This document shows positions 35,333-43,601 of a stretch of DNA of 64,000 bases, one piece after another (within the stretch, counting starts at the first letter, position 1; each line of letters starts with the position of its first letter). Both the position numbers and the translations under genes were made by a program. This stretch comes from Novosphingobium sp. GTDB taxonomy: Bacteria > Pseudomonadota > Alphaproteobacteria > Sphingomonadales > Sphingomonadaceae. The stretch is from assembly GCA_017745295.1 (NCBI GenBank), contig JAGHZR010000021.1, positions 45,545 to 109,544 on the forward strand. The letters run 5' to 3'. Below the pieces are notes generated by a model. The model was given only the letters and a program-made list of their open reading frames with translations. It made no database searches and was not told the DNA's origin.

Positions 35333-35352
35333 TTGCGATCCATTTGCATTTG
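35333..35352. promoter_or_regulatory. Possible Fur-type iron box upstream of bfd
   Basis: TTGCGATCCATTTGCATTTG contains a TGC-N9-GCA dyad and overlapping TTGCAT units. These resemble alphaproteobacterial Fur-family targets, and the site lies directly upstream of an iron-storage pair. I could not test it against a matrix. Confidence 0.35.
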
Positions 35353-35381
35353 CATATGATGGTCCTCAAGAGGATCGCACC

Positions 35382-35576
35382 ATGTACGTTTGTATCTGCA
35401 ATGCCATTCGTGAGACCGACCTGCGCACCGTCGCCCGCTGCTGCCGCGGCGATGCGACAGCGCTCTACGGCGCTCTCGGACATGCACCGCAGTGCGGACA
35501 GTGCCTGGACGATGCCGAAGATATTATCGCCGAGGAATCGGCAAGCGCCAACGCGCCGCTGAGCGCAGCAGCCTGA
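35382..35576 (+). CDS. bfd: Bacterioferritin-associated ferredoxin
   Basis: This 64-residue [2Fe-2S] protein delivers electrons to bacterioferritin to release stored iron. The ligand cysteines are C4 and C6 (MYVCICNAIRETD) and C38 and C41 (PQCGQC), the exact Bfd pattern. GAGG precedes the start. It is followed by a hairpin and then bfr, so the storage protein and its reductant lie together. Confidence 0.95.
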   Translation: MYVCICNAIRETDLRTVARCCRGDATALYGALGHAPQCGQCLDDAEDIIAEESASANAPLSAAA

Positions 35577-35595
35577 CCCTGCGACAAGGCGGGTT

Positions 35596-35620
35596 ACACC
35601 TGGCTTCGGCCGGGTGTTTT
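35596..35620 (+). terminator. Hairpin after bfd
   Basis: ACACCTGGC-TTCG-GCCGGGTGT forms a 9-bp stem with a UUCG loop, followed by TTTTC. It would separate or attenuate bfd and bfr transcription. Confidence 0.6.
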
Positions 35621-35689
35621 CGCGCGCCCGCTTGCCTTGAAGCTCCGGAAGGGCCATAAACCCGCCCGAACAGATTCAGGAGTATTCCC

Positions 35690-36175
35690 ATGAAGGGCGA
35701 CCAGCAGGTCATCGATTTTCTCAACAAGGCGCTCTTCAACGAGCTGACCGCGATCAACCAGTACTGGCTGCACTACCGCATGCTGGACAACTGGGGCATC
35801 AAGAAGCTCGCCGAATACGAGCGCCACGAATCGATCGACGAAATGAAGCACGCCGACGTGCTGGCCGACCGCATTCTCTACCTCGACGGCCTCCCCAACT
35901 TCCAGGCCCTCGGCAAGCTGCGCATCGGCGAAAGCGTCGAGGAAATCCTGAAGGCCGACCTCGCGCTCGAACACGACGCGATTCCGCTGCTCAAGGACGC
36001 CATCGCCCACTGCGAGACCGTGCGTGACTTCGTCAGCCGCGAAATCTTCGCCCGCATCCTCGAAAGCGAGGAAGAGCACGTCGACTTCCTCGAAAAGCAA
36101 TTCGACATGATCGCCCGCATGGGCATCCAGAACTACTGCCAGCTCCAGAGCAAGCCGGCGGGCGAGGGAGAGTAA
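35690..36175 (+). CDS. bfr: Bacterioferritin
   Basis: This 161-residue subunit forms the 24-mer iron-storage shell. Ferroxidase ligands are E18, E51, H54, E95, E128 and H131. The haem-binding methionine M52 is present in SIDEMKHAD, so this is a true haem bacterioferritin. AGGAG lies upstream of the start. Its neighbour bfd supports the assignment. Confidence 0.97.
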   Translation: MKGDQQVIDFLNKALFNELTAINQYWLHYRMLDNWGIKKLAEYERHESIDEMKHADVLADRILYLDGLPNFQALGKLRIGESVEEILKADLALEHDAIPLLKDAIAHCETVRDFVSREIFARILESEEEHVDFLEKQFDMIARMGIQNYCQLQSKPAGEGE

Positions 36176-36208
36176 GTCCGGACGGCGCGCAGAAAGGCAT
36201 CCTCTGGC

Positions 36209-37261
36209 ATGGACTTTCTCGCGCGCCTCGGCCTTTCGATACCCCTGATACAGGCGCCGATGGCGGGCACCTCGACGCCCGCCCTCGCCGCCGAAGTCTG
36301 CAATGCCGGAGCGCTCGGCTCGCTCGCGCTCGGCGCCATCGGTCCCGGCGAAGCCCGGCGTCAGATCGCCGAACTGCGCAGCCTCACTGCCCGGCCCTTC
36401 AATCTCAACCTCTTCGTGCACGCAGCGCCGCGCCTCGATCCCGAGAGCGAAGCGGCATGGCTGAAAGCGCTCGCCCCGGTCTTCGCCGAGTATGACGCCC
36501 AGCCCCCCGCCGCGCTGGAGACGATCTATCAGAGCTTCGCCGATAACACGGCCATGCTCGATGTGGTGCTCGAAGCGAAACCCGCCGTCGCCAGCTTTCA
36601 CTTCGGCCTGCCGGGCGCGGAAACAATCGCAGCACTCAAGCAAGCGGGTTGCCTGCTCCTCGGCAGCGTCACCAGTCTCGCCGAAGCGGAGCTTTCGCTG
36701 GCGGCGGGCATCGACGTCGTCGTCGCGCAGGGCTGGGAAGCAGGCGGCCATCGCGGCATGTTCGATCCCGATGCCCGGGACGACCGGCTCGGCACTTTCG
36801 CGCTCACCCGCCTGCTGACCCGCTGGGGCAAGCTGCCCGTGATTGCAGCAGGCGGCATCATGGACGGCGCCGGTATCCGCGCGGCGCTCGATCTCGGTGC
36901 GGTCGCGGCGCAGCTCGGCACCGCCTTCGTCGCCTGTCCCGAAACCCATGCCGACGCCGGTTATCGCGCCCTGCTAGCCTCCGACGCGGCGCAGCACACG
37001 GTAATGACCCGCGCCATTTCCGGACGCCCGGCGCGCTGTCTGGCCAATCGTTTCACGCAGCTCGGGGAACGGCCGGACCTGCCGCCCGTCCCCGCCTATC
37101 CGCGCACCTACCACGCCGGAAAGGCGCTCAATGCCGCCGCCAAGGCGCGGGGCGAGGCGCTCCATGGCGCGCAATGGGCGGGACAGGGCGCGCCGCTGTC
37201 CCGCGCGATGCCGGCGGCGGAGCTGGTCGCCCTGCTCGCCGCCGAACTTTCGCTTACTTAG
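36209..37261 (+). CDS. Nitronate monooxygenase family flavoprotein
   Basis: The 350-residue TIM-barrel FMN enzyme oxidises nitronates such as propionate 3-nitronate in characterised relatives. Blocks include PLIQAPMAGTSTPALAAEVC at the N-terminus, AQGWEAGGHRG in the middle and the FMN phosphate site IAAGGIMDGAGIRAAL with AQLGTAFVACPE. It starts 33 bp after bfr, so the two may share a message. The stop codon overlaps the convergent S9 peptidase gene by a few bases. Confidence 0.9.
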   Translation: MDFLARLGLSIPLIQAPMAGTSTPALAAEVCNAGALGSLALGAIGPGEARRQIAELRSLTARPFNLNLFVHAAPRLDPESEAAWLKALAPVFAEYDAQPPAALETIYQSFADNTAMLDVVLEAKPAVASFHFGLPGAETIAALKQAGCLLLGSVTSLAEAELSLAAGIDVVVAQGWEAGGHRGMFDPDARDDRLGTFALTRLLTRWGKLPVIAAGGIMDGAGIRAALDLGAVAAQLGTAFVACPETHADAGYRALLASDAAQHTVMTRAISGRPARCLANRFTQLGERPDLPPVPAYPRTYHAGKALNAAAKARGEALHGAQWAGQGAPLSRAMPAAELVALLAAELSLT

Positions 37262-39380
37262 CGTCCGCTGCCGGAGCCACCTTGTCGGTCCGGTACTTGT
37301 CGAACCAGGCCAGGATCGCCGAAGCCTTTGCCGCCGACTGCGAGGGCCGCGCGGCAATGCCGCCGTGGCTGGCCCCCGGCACTTTGACCAGCGCCGTCGG
37401 CACGCCGCGAATCTGAAGCGCCGCATAATACTGCTCGGCCTCGCTGACCGGGGTGCGGAAGTCGTCCGATCCTACCACCACCATCGTCGGCGTCTTGACG
37501 TTGCCGACGAGGCTCAGCGGCGAGCGGCGCCAGTATTCCATGGGGTCTTCCCAGGGCTTCTTGTCGAACCAGTAGCGCGAGGTGAACGGCGTGGCGTCCA
37601 TCGTCAGCGCCTCGCTGATCCAGTTGATCACCGGCTTCTGCGTGACTGCCGCCTTGAAGCGGTCGTTCTTGCCGACGATCCACGCCGTCAGCACGCCGCC
37701 GCCCGAACCGCCGGTGACGAAGAGGTTGTTCGGGTCGGCCACCCCGTCGGCAATCGCGGCATCGACCGAGGCCATCAGGTCGTCATAGTCGGTGCCGGGA
37801 TAGGCGCGGTCGATGAGGTTGGCGAATTCCTCGCCGTAAGACGTGCTGCCGCGCGGGTTCGTATAGAGCACCGCATAACCATGCGCCGCGTAGAGCTGGT
37901 AGTCGGTGGCGAAGCCCGGCGCATAGGCAGTGTTCGGCCCGCCGTGGATTTCGAGGATCAGCGGCGCCTTCTGGCCCGGCGCAAGGCCCGGCGGCGTCAC
38001 CAGCCAGGCATCGATCGAACGGCCGTCCGGTGCCGTCACTGCCAGCTTGCGCACTGGCGCCAGAGCCTTGGCGTCGAGCCATGTGCCATTGAGGTCGGTC
38101 AGCTTGCGGCCAGCCCCACCATTACTCACCCAAAGGTCGGCGGGACGCTGGGTGGTGCCCGAAGTATAGGCCACCCGCCCGTTCTTCGAGACGCTGAAAG
38201 CGCCGCCGGTGTAGGGCCGATCGAAGTGGTCGCCGGGGCTGAGACCTTCGACCATGTTCTTGCGCGAACCGTCGAGGCCGACGCGGGCCACGTAAGTCTT
38301 CGCATGGTCGTCGTATTGCACCATGATCGCCGCATTGCCCGCCCAGTCGAGCGCGTCGATCGAATGGTCGAAGCCCTTGGTGAGCAGCCGCGAACCCGAA
38401 CCGTCGCTGTTCATCACGTAGAGGTCGGAATTCTCGTAGGAACGGTTCACGTCGTCATAGCCGAGATAGGCGATGTGCTTGCCGTCCGGCGAGACTTTCG
38501 CGCCGGAATCCGGGCCATTGCGAGAGGTCAGCGCCGTCACCGCACCGCTGGCGAGATCGAGCGCATAGACTTCGGAATTGTTGATGTCGTGCTGCCAGTT
38601 GTCGTGACGATTGGCGTTGAAGACCAAGCGCTTGCCGTCCGGGGTCCACGAGAGCGGGCCGCCATCGTCGAAGTCGCCGAAGGTCAGCTGACGCGGCGCG
38701 CCGCCGTCGGCCGAGACCACGAAGATGTGGTCGTAGCCCGGCTGCGCATAGCCGCCGCCGTCGAAGCGGTAGGTCACGCGGTCGATCACCTGGAGCGGCT
38801 CGGCCCACTGCGCGCCCTCGGGGCGATTGGACGGTTGCGAGCCCATCTTGAGGCCCTCGCCCGGCACCCGCATGGTATAGGCGATCCGCGTGCCGTCGGG
38901 CGACCACGCGAGGCTGCCCGGACTGTCGGGAAGGCCCGTCACCTTGACCTTGGCGCCACCGTCCAGCCAGAGCACATAGAGCTGCGGCGCACCGCTGCCG
39001 TCGCTCGACACGAAGGCCAGTCGTTTGCCGTCCGGCGACCAGCGCGGCGAGACGTGTGCCCCAGCGCCAGTGACGAGCGGGCGCTGAACGCCGCTGGCCG
39101 TATCGACCAGCCAGATCGACGGCACGACCTTGTCGGTCATCACATCGGCGGCGGCGCGGACATAGGCGATGCGGCTGCCGTCCGGCGAGATCTGCGGGTC
39201 GGTGGCGCCGGCCAGCTTGAACAGGTCGTCGGGGGTGAAGCCGCGTTCCGGTCCCTTGGTTGCAGGCGCCGCATCGGCCGCCAGCGCGGGAGAGAGCGGA
39301 ACGACGGCGCAGGACAGCGCGAGAACGGCCAGACGGAAAGCCGGGCGCGAGGCCGGGCGCGGGGCCAGGTTACTGGGCAA
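37254..39380 (-). CDS. Secreted S9-family peptidase (acylaminoacyl/dipeptidyl-peptidase type)
   Basis: This 708-residue prolyl-oligopeptidase-type serine peptidase has an N-terminal WD40-like propeller (repeated ISPDGSRIAYVR, WSPDGKRLAFVS units) and a C-terminal alpha/beta hydrolase with nucleophile GGSGGG, aspartate in VGSDDFRTP and histidine in PGASHGG. The best start is TTG 39380, which has AGGAG 9 nt upstream and leads into a signal peptide (FRLAVLALSCAVVPLSPALA). A rarer ATT just before it is also possible. It probably works in the periplasm on peptides. Confidence 0.92.
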   Translation of the reverse strand: MPSNLAPRPASRPAFRLAVLALSCAVVPLSPALAADAAPATKGPERGFTPDDLFKLAGATDPQISPDGSRIAYVRAAADVMTDKVVPSIWLVDTASGVQRPLVTGAGAHVSPRWSPDGKRLAFVSSDGSGAPQLYVLWLDGGAKVKVTGLPDSPGSLAWSPDGTRIAYTMRVPGEGLKMGSQPSNRPEGAQWAEPLQVIDRVTYRFDGGGYAQPGYDHIFVVSADGGAPRQLTFGDFDDGGPLSWTPDGKRLVFNANRHDNWQHDINNSEVYALDLASGAVTALTSRNGPDSGAKVSPDGKHIAYLGYDDVNRSYENSDLYVMNSDGSGSRLLTKGFDHSIDALDWAGNAAIMVQYDDHAKTYVARVGLDGSRKNMVEGLSPGDHFDRPYTGGAFSVSKNGRVAYTSGTTQRPADLWVSNGGAGRKLTDLNGTWLDAKALAPVRKLAVTAPDGRSIDAWLVTPPGLAPGQKAPLILEIHGGPNTAYAPGFATDYQLYAAHGYAVLYTNPRGSTSYGEEFANLIDRAYPGTDYDDLMASVDAAIADGVADPNNLFVTGGSGGGVLTAWIVGKNDRFKAAVTQKPVINWISEALTMDATPFTSRYWFDKKPWEDPMEYWRRSPLSLVGNVKTPTMVVVGSDDFRTPVSEAEQYYAALQIRGVPTALVKVPGASHGGIAARPSQSAAKASAILAWFDKYRTDKVAPAADAK

Positions 39381-39514
39381 AATGGAAAACTCCTGCTCGA
39401 AAGGCGGATGGTCCTGTCTCGCCCAGACTTCCTGAAAAATCCAGACTTCGTGAAAAATCCCGTCACCTCGGCCAGCGGCCTTGTCCAAGGCGAAATCATG
39501 CTAAGACGCTAGGC

Positions 39515-40669
39515 ATGGAGCAACCCGAACGCCCCCCCTACACCATCGAGGACTACGGTTTCGGTGTCCTCGTCATTCTCGTCACCGCCGCCTTCGCCTG
39601 GCTGCTGCTGCCCTATTTCGGCGCGGTGCTCTGGGGCGTGGTCGCCGCGATCCTGTTCCAGCCGCTGACCGCGAAGCTCGCGACTGCCCTCGGCGGGCGC
39701 AAGAGTCTTGCGGCGGGCCTCATGCTGCTGGCGCTGCTGGCGCTGTTCATCATCCCGACGATCCTGCTCGGCGTCAGCCTCGTGCAGGAGGTCTCGAACA
39801 TCTACGATCAGGTGCGCGGCGGCCAGATCGACATTCCCCGCATGCTCGAACAAGTTCGCGCCGCCGTGCCGGAATCGCTGGAGCGTCTGGTCGACCGCTA
39901 CGGCCTCGCCGATTTCGAGAACCTGCGGCGCCAGTTCGGCGCGGGCATCGCCAATGGTCTCCAGGGCCTCGCCGCGCGGCTGCTCTCGGTCGGCCAGGGC
40001 GCGCTGAGCTTCCTCGCGGCGCTGGGCGTGATGCTCTACCTCACCTTCTTCCTGCTGCGCGACGGCGACCGCTACGGCACGCTGATCCGCGACGCCATGC
40101 CGCTGCGCCCGCATCTGCGCGACCGGCTCGTCGCCAATTTCGTGGTGGTCGTGCGGGCGACGATGAAGGGCACGGTGGTCGTCGCCGTCGCGCAGGGGCT
40201 GGTCGGCGGCACGATCTTCTCGCTGCTGGGCATCCAGGGCTCGCTGCTCTGGGGGGTGATGATGGGGTTCTTCTCGCTACTGCCCGCGGTCGGCACCGGC
40301 CTCGTCTGGGTGCCGATGGCGGCCTACCTGCTGGCGACCGGCCACATGTGGCAGGGCGGGGTGCTGGCCTTCTGCGGGCTGTTCGTGATCGGCATGATCG
40401 ACAACATCCTGCGCCCGATCCTGGTCGGCCGCGACACCCGCATGCCCGACTTCGTGGTGCTGATCGCGACCTTGGCGGGCCTGCAGATCTTCGGCCTCAA
40501 CGGTTTCATCGTCGGCCCGGTGATCGCCGCGCTGTTCATCGCCGTCTGGACGCTGATGCGCGAGATCAAGAACAGCGACGGCATGCTGGAACCCGACGCC
40601 ATCGAAGTGGCCGAGGAACGCGCCGAAGCGCCGCTATCGGATGCGGAAACCGCGGCGCATCCGTCCTGA
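39515..40669 (+). CDS. AI-2E/PerM family transporter
   Basis: The 384-residue polytopic membrane protein has the family layout: hydrophobic segments near 20-70 (GFGVLVILVTAAFAWLLLPY), a central amphipathic region, and the C-terminal block LVGGTIFSLLGIQGSLLWGV with NILRPILVGRDTRMPDFVVL. The family is named for autoinducer-2 export in E. coli, but most members have unknown cargo. It is convergent with der. Confidence 0.9.
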   Translation: MEQPERPPYTIEDYGFGVLVILVTAAFAWLLLPYFGAVLWGVVAAILFQPLTAKLATALGGRKSLAAGLMLLALLALFIIPTILLGVSLVQEVSNIYDQVRGGQIDIPRMLEQVRAAVPESLERLVDRYGLADFENLRRQFGAGIANGLQGLAARLLSVGQGALSFLAALGVMLYLTFFLLRDGDRYGTLIRDAMPLRPHLRDRLVANFVVVVRATMKGTVVVAVAQGLVGGTIFSLLGIQGSLLWGVMMGFFSLLPAVGTGLVWVPMAAYLLATGHMWQGGVLAFCGLFVIGMIDNILRPILVGRDTRMPDFVVLIATLAGLQIFGLNGFIVGPVIAALFIAVWTLMREIKNSDGMLEPDAIEVAEERAEAPLSDAETAAHPS

Positions 40670-40673
40670 CACG

Positions 40674-40709
40674 AAAAAGGCCGCCGGAGATCATCTCCGG
40701 CGGCCTTTT
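40674..40709. terminator. Bidirectional terminator between the PerM-like and der genes
   Basis: AGGCCGCCGGAGAT/ATCTCCGGCGGCCT is a perfect 14-bp stem flanked by AAAA and TTTT, so it can act in both directions. Confidence 0.9.
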
Positions 40710-40711
40710 GC

Positions 40712-42088
40712 TTACTTGGCGAAGGGGTTCTTCGGCATCCGCAAGTTGAGCCGGATCGGCACGGCCTCGAAGCCCAGTTCGCGGCGCATCCCGTTGATCA
40801 GGTAGCGGCGATAGCTTTCCGGCAGCAGGTCCAGACGCGTACCGAACAGCACGAAGCCCGGCGGGCGGGTCTTGGCCTGGGTGATGTAGCGCAGCTTGAT
40901 GCGCTTGCCGCCCGGTGCCGGGGGCGGATTGGCCGAGAGCGCATCGTCGAACCAGCGGTTGAGCGCAGCGGTCGGCACGCGCTTGCTCCAGGCTTCACGG
41001 ATCGAGAAGCCGGTGGCGATCAGGTCGTCGATACCCTTGCCGGTCCGCGCCGAAACCGCCAGCAGCGGCACGCCGCGCACCTGCGCCAGACCTTCGTCGA
41101 GCGCGCCGCGAATGCCGTTGAACAGGCCGGACGGGCCTTCCGCCACGTCCCACTTGTTGATCGCGATGATCAGCGCGCGGCCTTCTTCCAGCACCTTGGA
41201 GGCGATGGTGAGGTCCTGATGCTCCAGCCTGCGCGTGGCATCGAGCAGCAGCACGACCACTTCGGCGAAGTCGATCGCATGGCGCGCGTCGGCCACGGCC
41301 ATGCGCTCCAGCTTCTCGGTCACGTTCGCGCGCTTGCGCATGCCCGCGGTGTCGATCAGGCTGACCTGGCGGACTTCCTGCGTCTTGGGATCGGTCCATT
41401 CCCAGTCGACCGTGATCGAATCGCGGGTAATGCCCGCTTCCGGTCCGGTGAGCAGACGGTCCTCGCCGAGGATACGGTTGATGAGGGTGGACTTGCCCGC
41501 ATTCGGACGACCGACGACCGCCAGCTTGAGCGGACGGCGCAGCAGCGCTTCCTCGTCCTCTTCCTCGGGGAACTCCGGCTCTTCGGGCTGGAGCGGTTCG
41601 AGGTGCGGCAGCAGCGATTCGAACAGGTCGGCAATGCCGACGCCGTGCTCGGCGGAGAAGGTGATCGGATCGCCGAGGCCCAGCGAGTAGGCCTCCAGCA
41701 CACCGCCCTCGCCCGCACGGCCTTCGGCCTTGTTGGCCAGCACGATCACCGGCACCGTCGAGGCGCGCAGCCACTGCCCGATTTCCTCGTCCAGCGGGGT
41801 CAGACCGGCGCGCGCATCGACCACGAAGAGCGCCACATCGGCGGTTTCCAGCGCCGCTTCGGTCTGCTTGCGCATGCGGCCGGGCAGCGTCTGGTCCTCG
41901 TCGTCTTCCCAACCTGCAGTATCGACGATCTGGAATTTCAGGCCGAGCAGCTCGGCGTCGCCGAAGCGGCGGTCACGCGTGACCCCCGGCTGATCGTCGA
42001 CGAGCGCGAGCTTCTTGCCGACGAGCCGGTTGAACAGCGTGGACTTGCCGACGTTCGGTCGGCCGATGATGATGACCTGGGGTAACAT
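40712..42088 (-). CDS. der: GTPase Der (EngA), ribosome biogenesis
   Basis: This protein has two tandem GTPase domains and a KH-like C-terminal domain and acts in 50S assembly. The first G1 is GRPNVGKST directly after the start MLPQVIII at 42088; the second is GRPNAGKST near residue 190. The G3 motifs DTAGW and DTAG and G4 motifs NKAE and NKWD are present. Its 458 residues are normal. A longer in-frame start upstream adds residues without family support. Confidence 0.97.
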   Translation of the reverse strand: MLPQVIIIGRPNVGKSTLFNRLVGKKLALVDDQPGVTRDRRFGDAELLGLKFQIVDTAGWEDDEDQTLPGRMRKQTEAALETADVALFVVDARAGLTPLDEEIGQWLRASTVPVIVLANKAEGRAGEGGVLEAYSLGLGDPITFSAEHGVGIADLFESLLPHLEPLQPEEPEFPEEEDEEALLRRPLKLAVVGRPNAGKSTLINRILGEDRLLTGPEAGITRDSITVDWEWTDPKTQEVRQVSLIDTAGMRKRANVTEKLERMAVADARHAIDFAEVVVLLLDATRRLEHQDLTIASKVLEEGRALIIAINKWDVAEGPSGLFNGIRGALDEGLAQVRGVPLLAVSARTGKGIDDLIATGFSIREAWSKRVPTAALNRWFDDALSANPPPAPGGKRIKLRYITQAKTRPPGFVLFGTRLDLLPESYRRYLINGMRRELGFEAVPIRLNLRMPKNPFAK

Positions 42089-42240
42089 GCTATAACTCGA
42101 TAAGGGATTCCGGCCCCTAGACGAATTCCGCGCAAATGGGAACTTTCGCATTTCTGCCATGCCGCGGGAACAAATTCCTACTTCGCGATTAACCACCCCC
42201 TGAAGGATTCTCACAAGCAGACAGGGCCGAATTGAGGGGC

Positions 42241-42840
42241 ATGAAGGGTTACCGGATCGCAATCATGCTGGGACTGGCCGGGGCGACTGTCGCGCCTGCC
42301 AGCGCCCGCTCCGCCATCGACGATGCACTTGCCGGCATGGACGATGACCGTCCTATCGCCGCGAAAAGCCCCGACTATCTCGAATGCGTGCCCTATGCCC
42401 GGCAGCTTTCGGGCATCCAGATCTTCGGCGATGCGCATACCTGGTGGAAGCAGGCCTCGGGTCGCTACGCCACCGGCCATGCGCCGCGCGTCGGTGCGGT
42501 CATGGCGATGGAGCCTTACGCGAATTCGCAGCTCGGCCATGTCGCCACGGTGAGCAAAGTGGTCGATTCGCGCACGATCCTGGTCAGCCATGCCAACTGG
42601 TCGCCGATCGAGGGTCAGCGCGGGCGGATCGAGAAGAACGTCACCGTGCTCGACGTCTCCCCCGACAACGACTGGAGCGAAGTGCGCGTCTGGTATCAGC
42701 CGATCCACAACCTTGGCACCACGCACTGGCCGGTCTCGGGCTTCATCTACAACGACAGGCCCGGCAAGACAGCAACGGCATCCAAGAAAAAGGGCCGCCG
42801 AAGCGACCCTATCGGCGACATCATCGCCGGCGCTTACTGA
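42241..42840 (+). CDS. Secreted CHAP-domain protein
   Basis: The 199-residue protein has a signal peptide (MKGYRIAIMLGLAGATVAPA) and a CHAP amidase-like fold. The probable catalytic cysteine is C49 (YLECVPYARQLSG), the histidine is H100 (QLGHVATVSKV) and the third residue is N119 (VSHANW). GAGGGG precedes the start at 42241. CHAP enzymes cut peptidoglycan cross-links or amides, so an envelope hydrolase is likely. It ends in a basic tail (ASKKKGRRSDPIGD). Confidence 0.88.
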   Translation: MKGYRIAIMLGLAGATVAPASARSAIDDALAGMDDDRPIAAKSPDYLECVPYARQLSGIQIFGDAHTWWKQASGRYATGHAPRVGAVMAMEPYANSQLGHVATVSKVVDSRTILVSHANWSPIEGQRGRIEKNVTVLDVSPDNDWSEVRVWYQPIHNLGTTHWPVSGFIYNDRPGKTATASKKKGRRSDPIGDIIAGAY

Positions 42841-42875
42841 GCAATCGCCGCAGCTTACTGAACAGTCGCCAACCC

Positions 42876-42966
42876 CGTCACCCTGAACTTGTTTCAGGGT
42901 CCATTTCGCCGCTCAGACCTCCGGTCGAGGTTCACAGATGGCCCCTGAAACAAGTTCAGGGTGACG
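42876..42966. repeat. Palindromic intergenic repeat, family B, copy 2
   Basis: The ends CACCCTGAACTTGTTTCAGG and CCTGAAACAAGTTCAGGGTG are mirror images and match the copy at 13848-13937, whose centre differs. It lies behind the CHAP gene. Confidence 0.8.
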
Positions 42967-43028
42967 ACGTGGCTAAAGGCAGATCTCGCGTCATTGGTCC
43001 AAGAACAGGCCCAATGACGCCGAGACCA

Positions 43029-43316
43029 TCAGATCTTCGCGACGGGCGCGTCCTCGCCGAGGTCTTCGTACCAGGCCTCGACCGGCCCCTGGAGCTTGAC
43101 GGTCAGCGGATTGCCCTTGCGGTCCAGCGTCTTGCCGGCCTGAACGCGCACCCAGCCTTCGGAAATGCAATATTCCTCGACATTGGTGCGCACGGTGCCC
43201 TTGAAGCGGATGCCCACGCCGCGCTTCAGCTTGTCCTCGTCGAAGAACGGGCTGCTGGGGTTGATGGCGAGGTGGTCGGGCGGCACGTCGGCGCCGGTCT
43301 TGGTCTCTTCGGTCAT
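43029..43316 (-). CDS. DUF3297 family protein
   Basis: The 95-residue protein starts MTEETKTGADVPPDHLAINP at 43316. The conserved core FKGTVRTNVEEYCISEGWVR and AGKTLDRKGNPLTVKL identifies DUF3297. There is no signal peptide. The function is unknown. It lies between a family B repeat and tRNA-Val, on the opposite strand to serS. Confidence 0.88.
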   Translation of the reverse strand: MTEETKTGADVPPDHLAINPSSPFFDEDKLKRGVGIRFKGTVRTNVEEYCISEGWVRVQAGKTLDRKGNPLTVKLQGPVEAWYEDLGEDAPVAKI

Positions 43317-43406
43317 GCCCTCGCGATTTAATTGCAGATGGGCGCTTGTCAATTCGATCCGACTCATCTAGAGGCGCGCTTCCCCGACGGACACGGTCCA
43401 CTCGGC

Positions 43407-43481
43407 GGGCGCGTAGCTCAGTGGTAGAGCACACCCTTCACACGGGTGGGGTCGCAGGTTCAATCCCTGCCGCGCCCACCA
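43407..43481 (+). tRNA. tRNA-Val (anticodon CAC)
   Basis: The 75-nt gene has acceptor stem GGGCGCG/CGCGCCC, D arm GCTCAGTGGTAGAGC, anticodon stem CACCC/GGGTG around TTCACAC (anticodon CAC), T arm GCAGGTTCAATCCCTGC and an encoded CCA. Confidence 0.96.
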
Positions 43482-43601
43482 TCTCCCCTCCGCGAGATGG
43501 TTCAAGTCTTCGGACATTTTCCCCAAGATCGCCGTTTCCCGCAGGCCCGACTGTAGCCTCGAATCTTGCGCCTTCCGGCCTGAGACGGCATAGCGCGCGC
43601 C

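Noticed and set aside
37131..39512. A 793-codon plus-strand frame opposite the S9 peptidase
   Set aside because: It is a shadow of the peptidase gene with biased Arg/Val/Gly composition and no domain.
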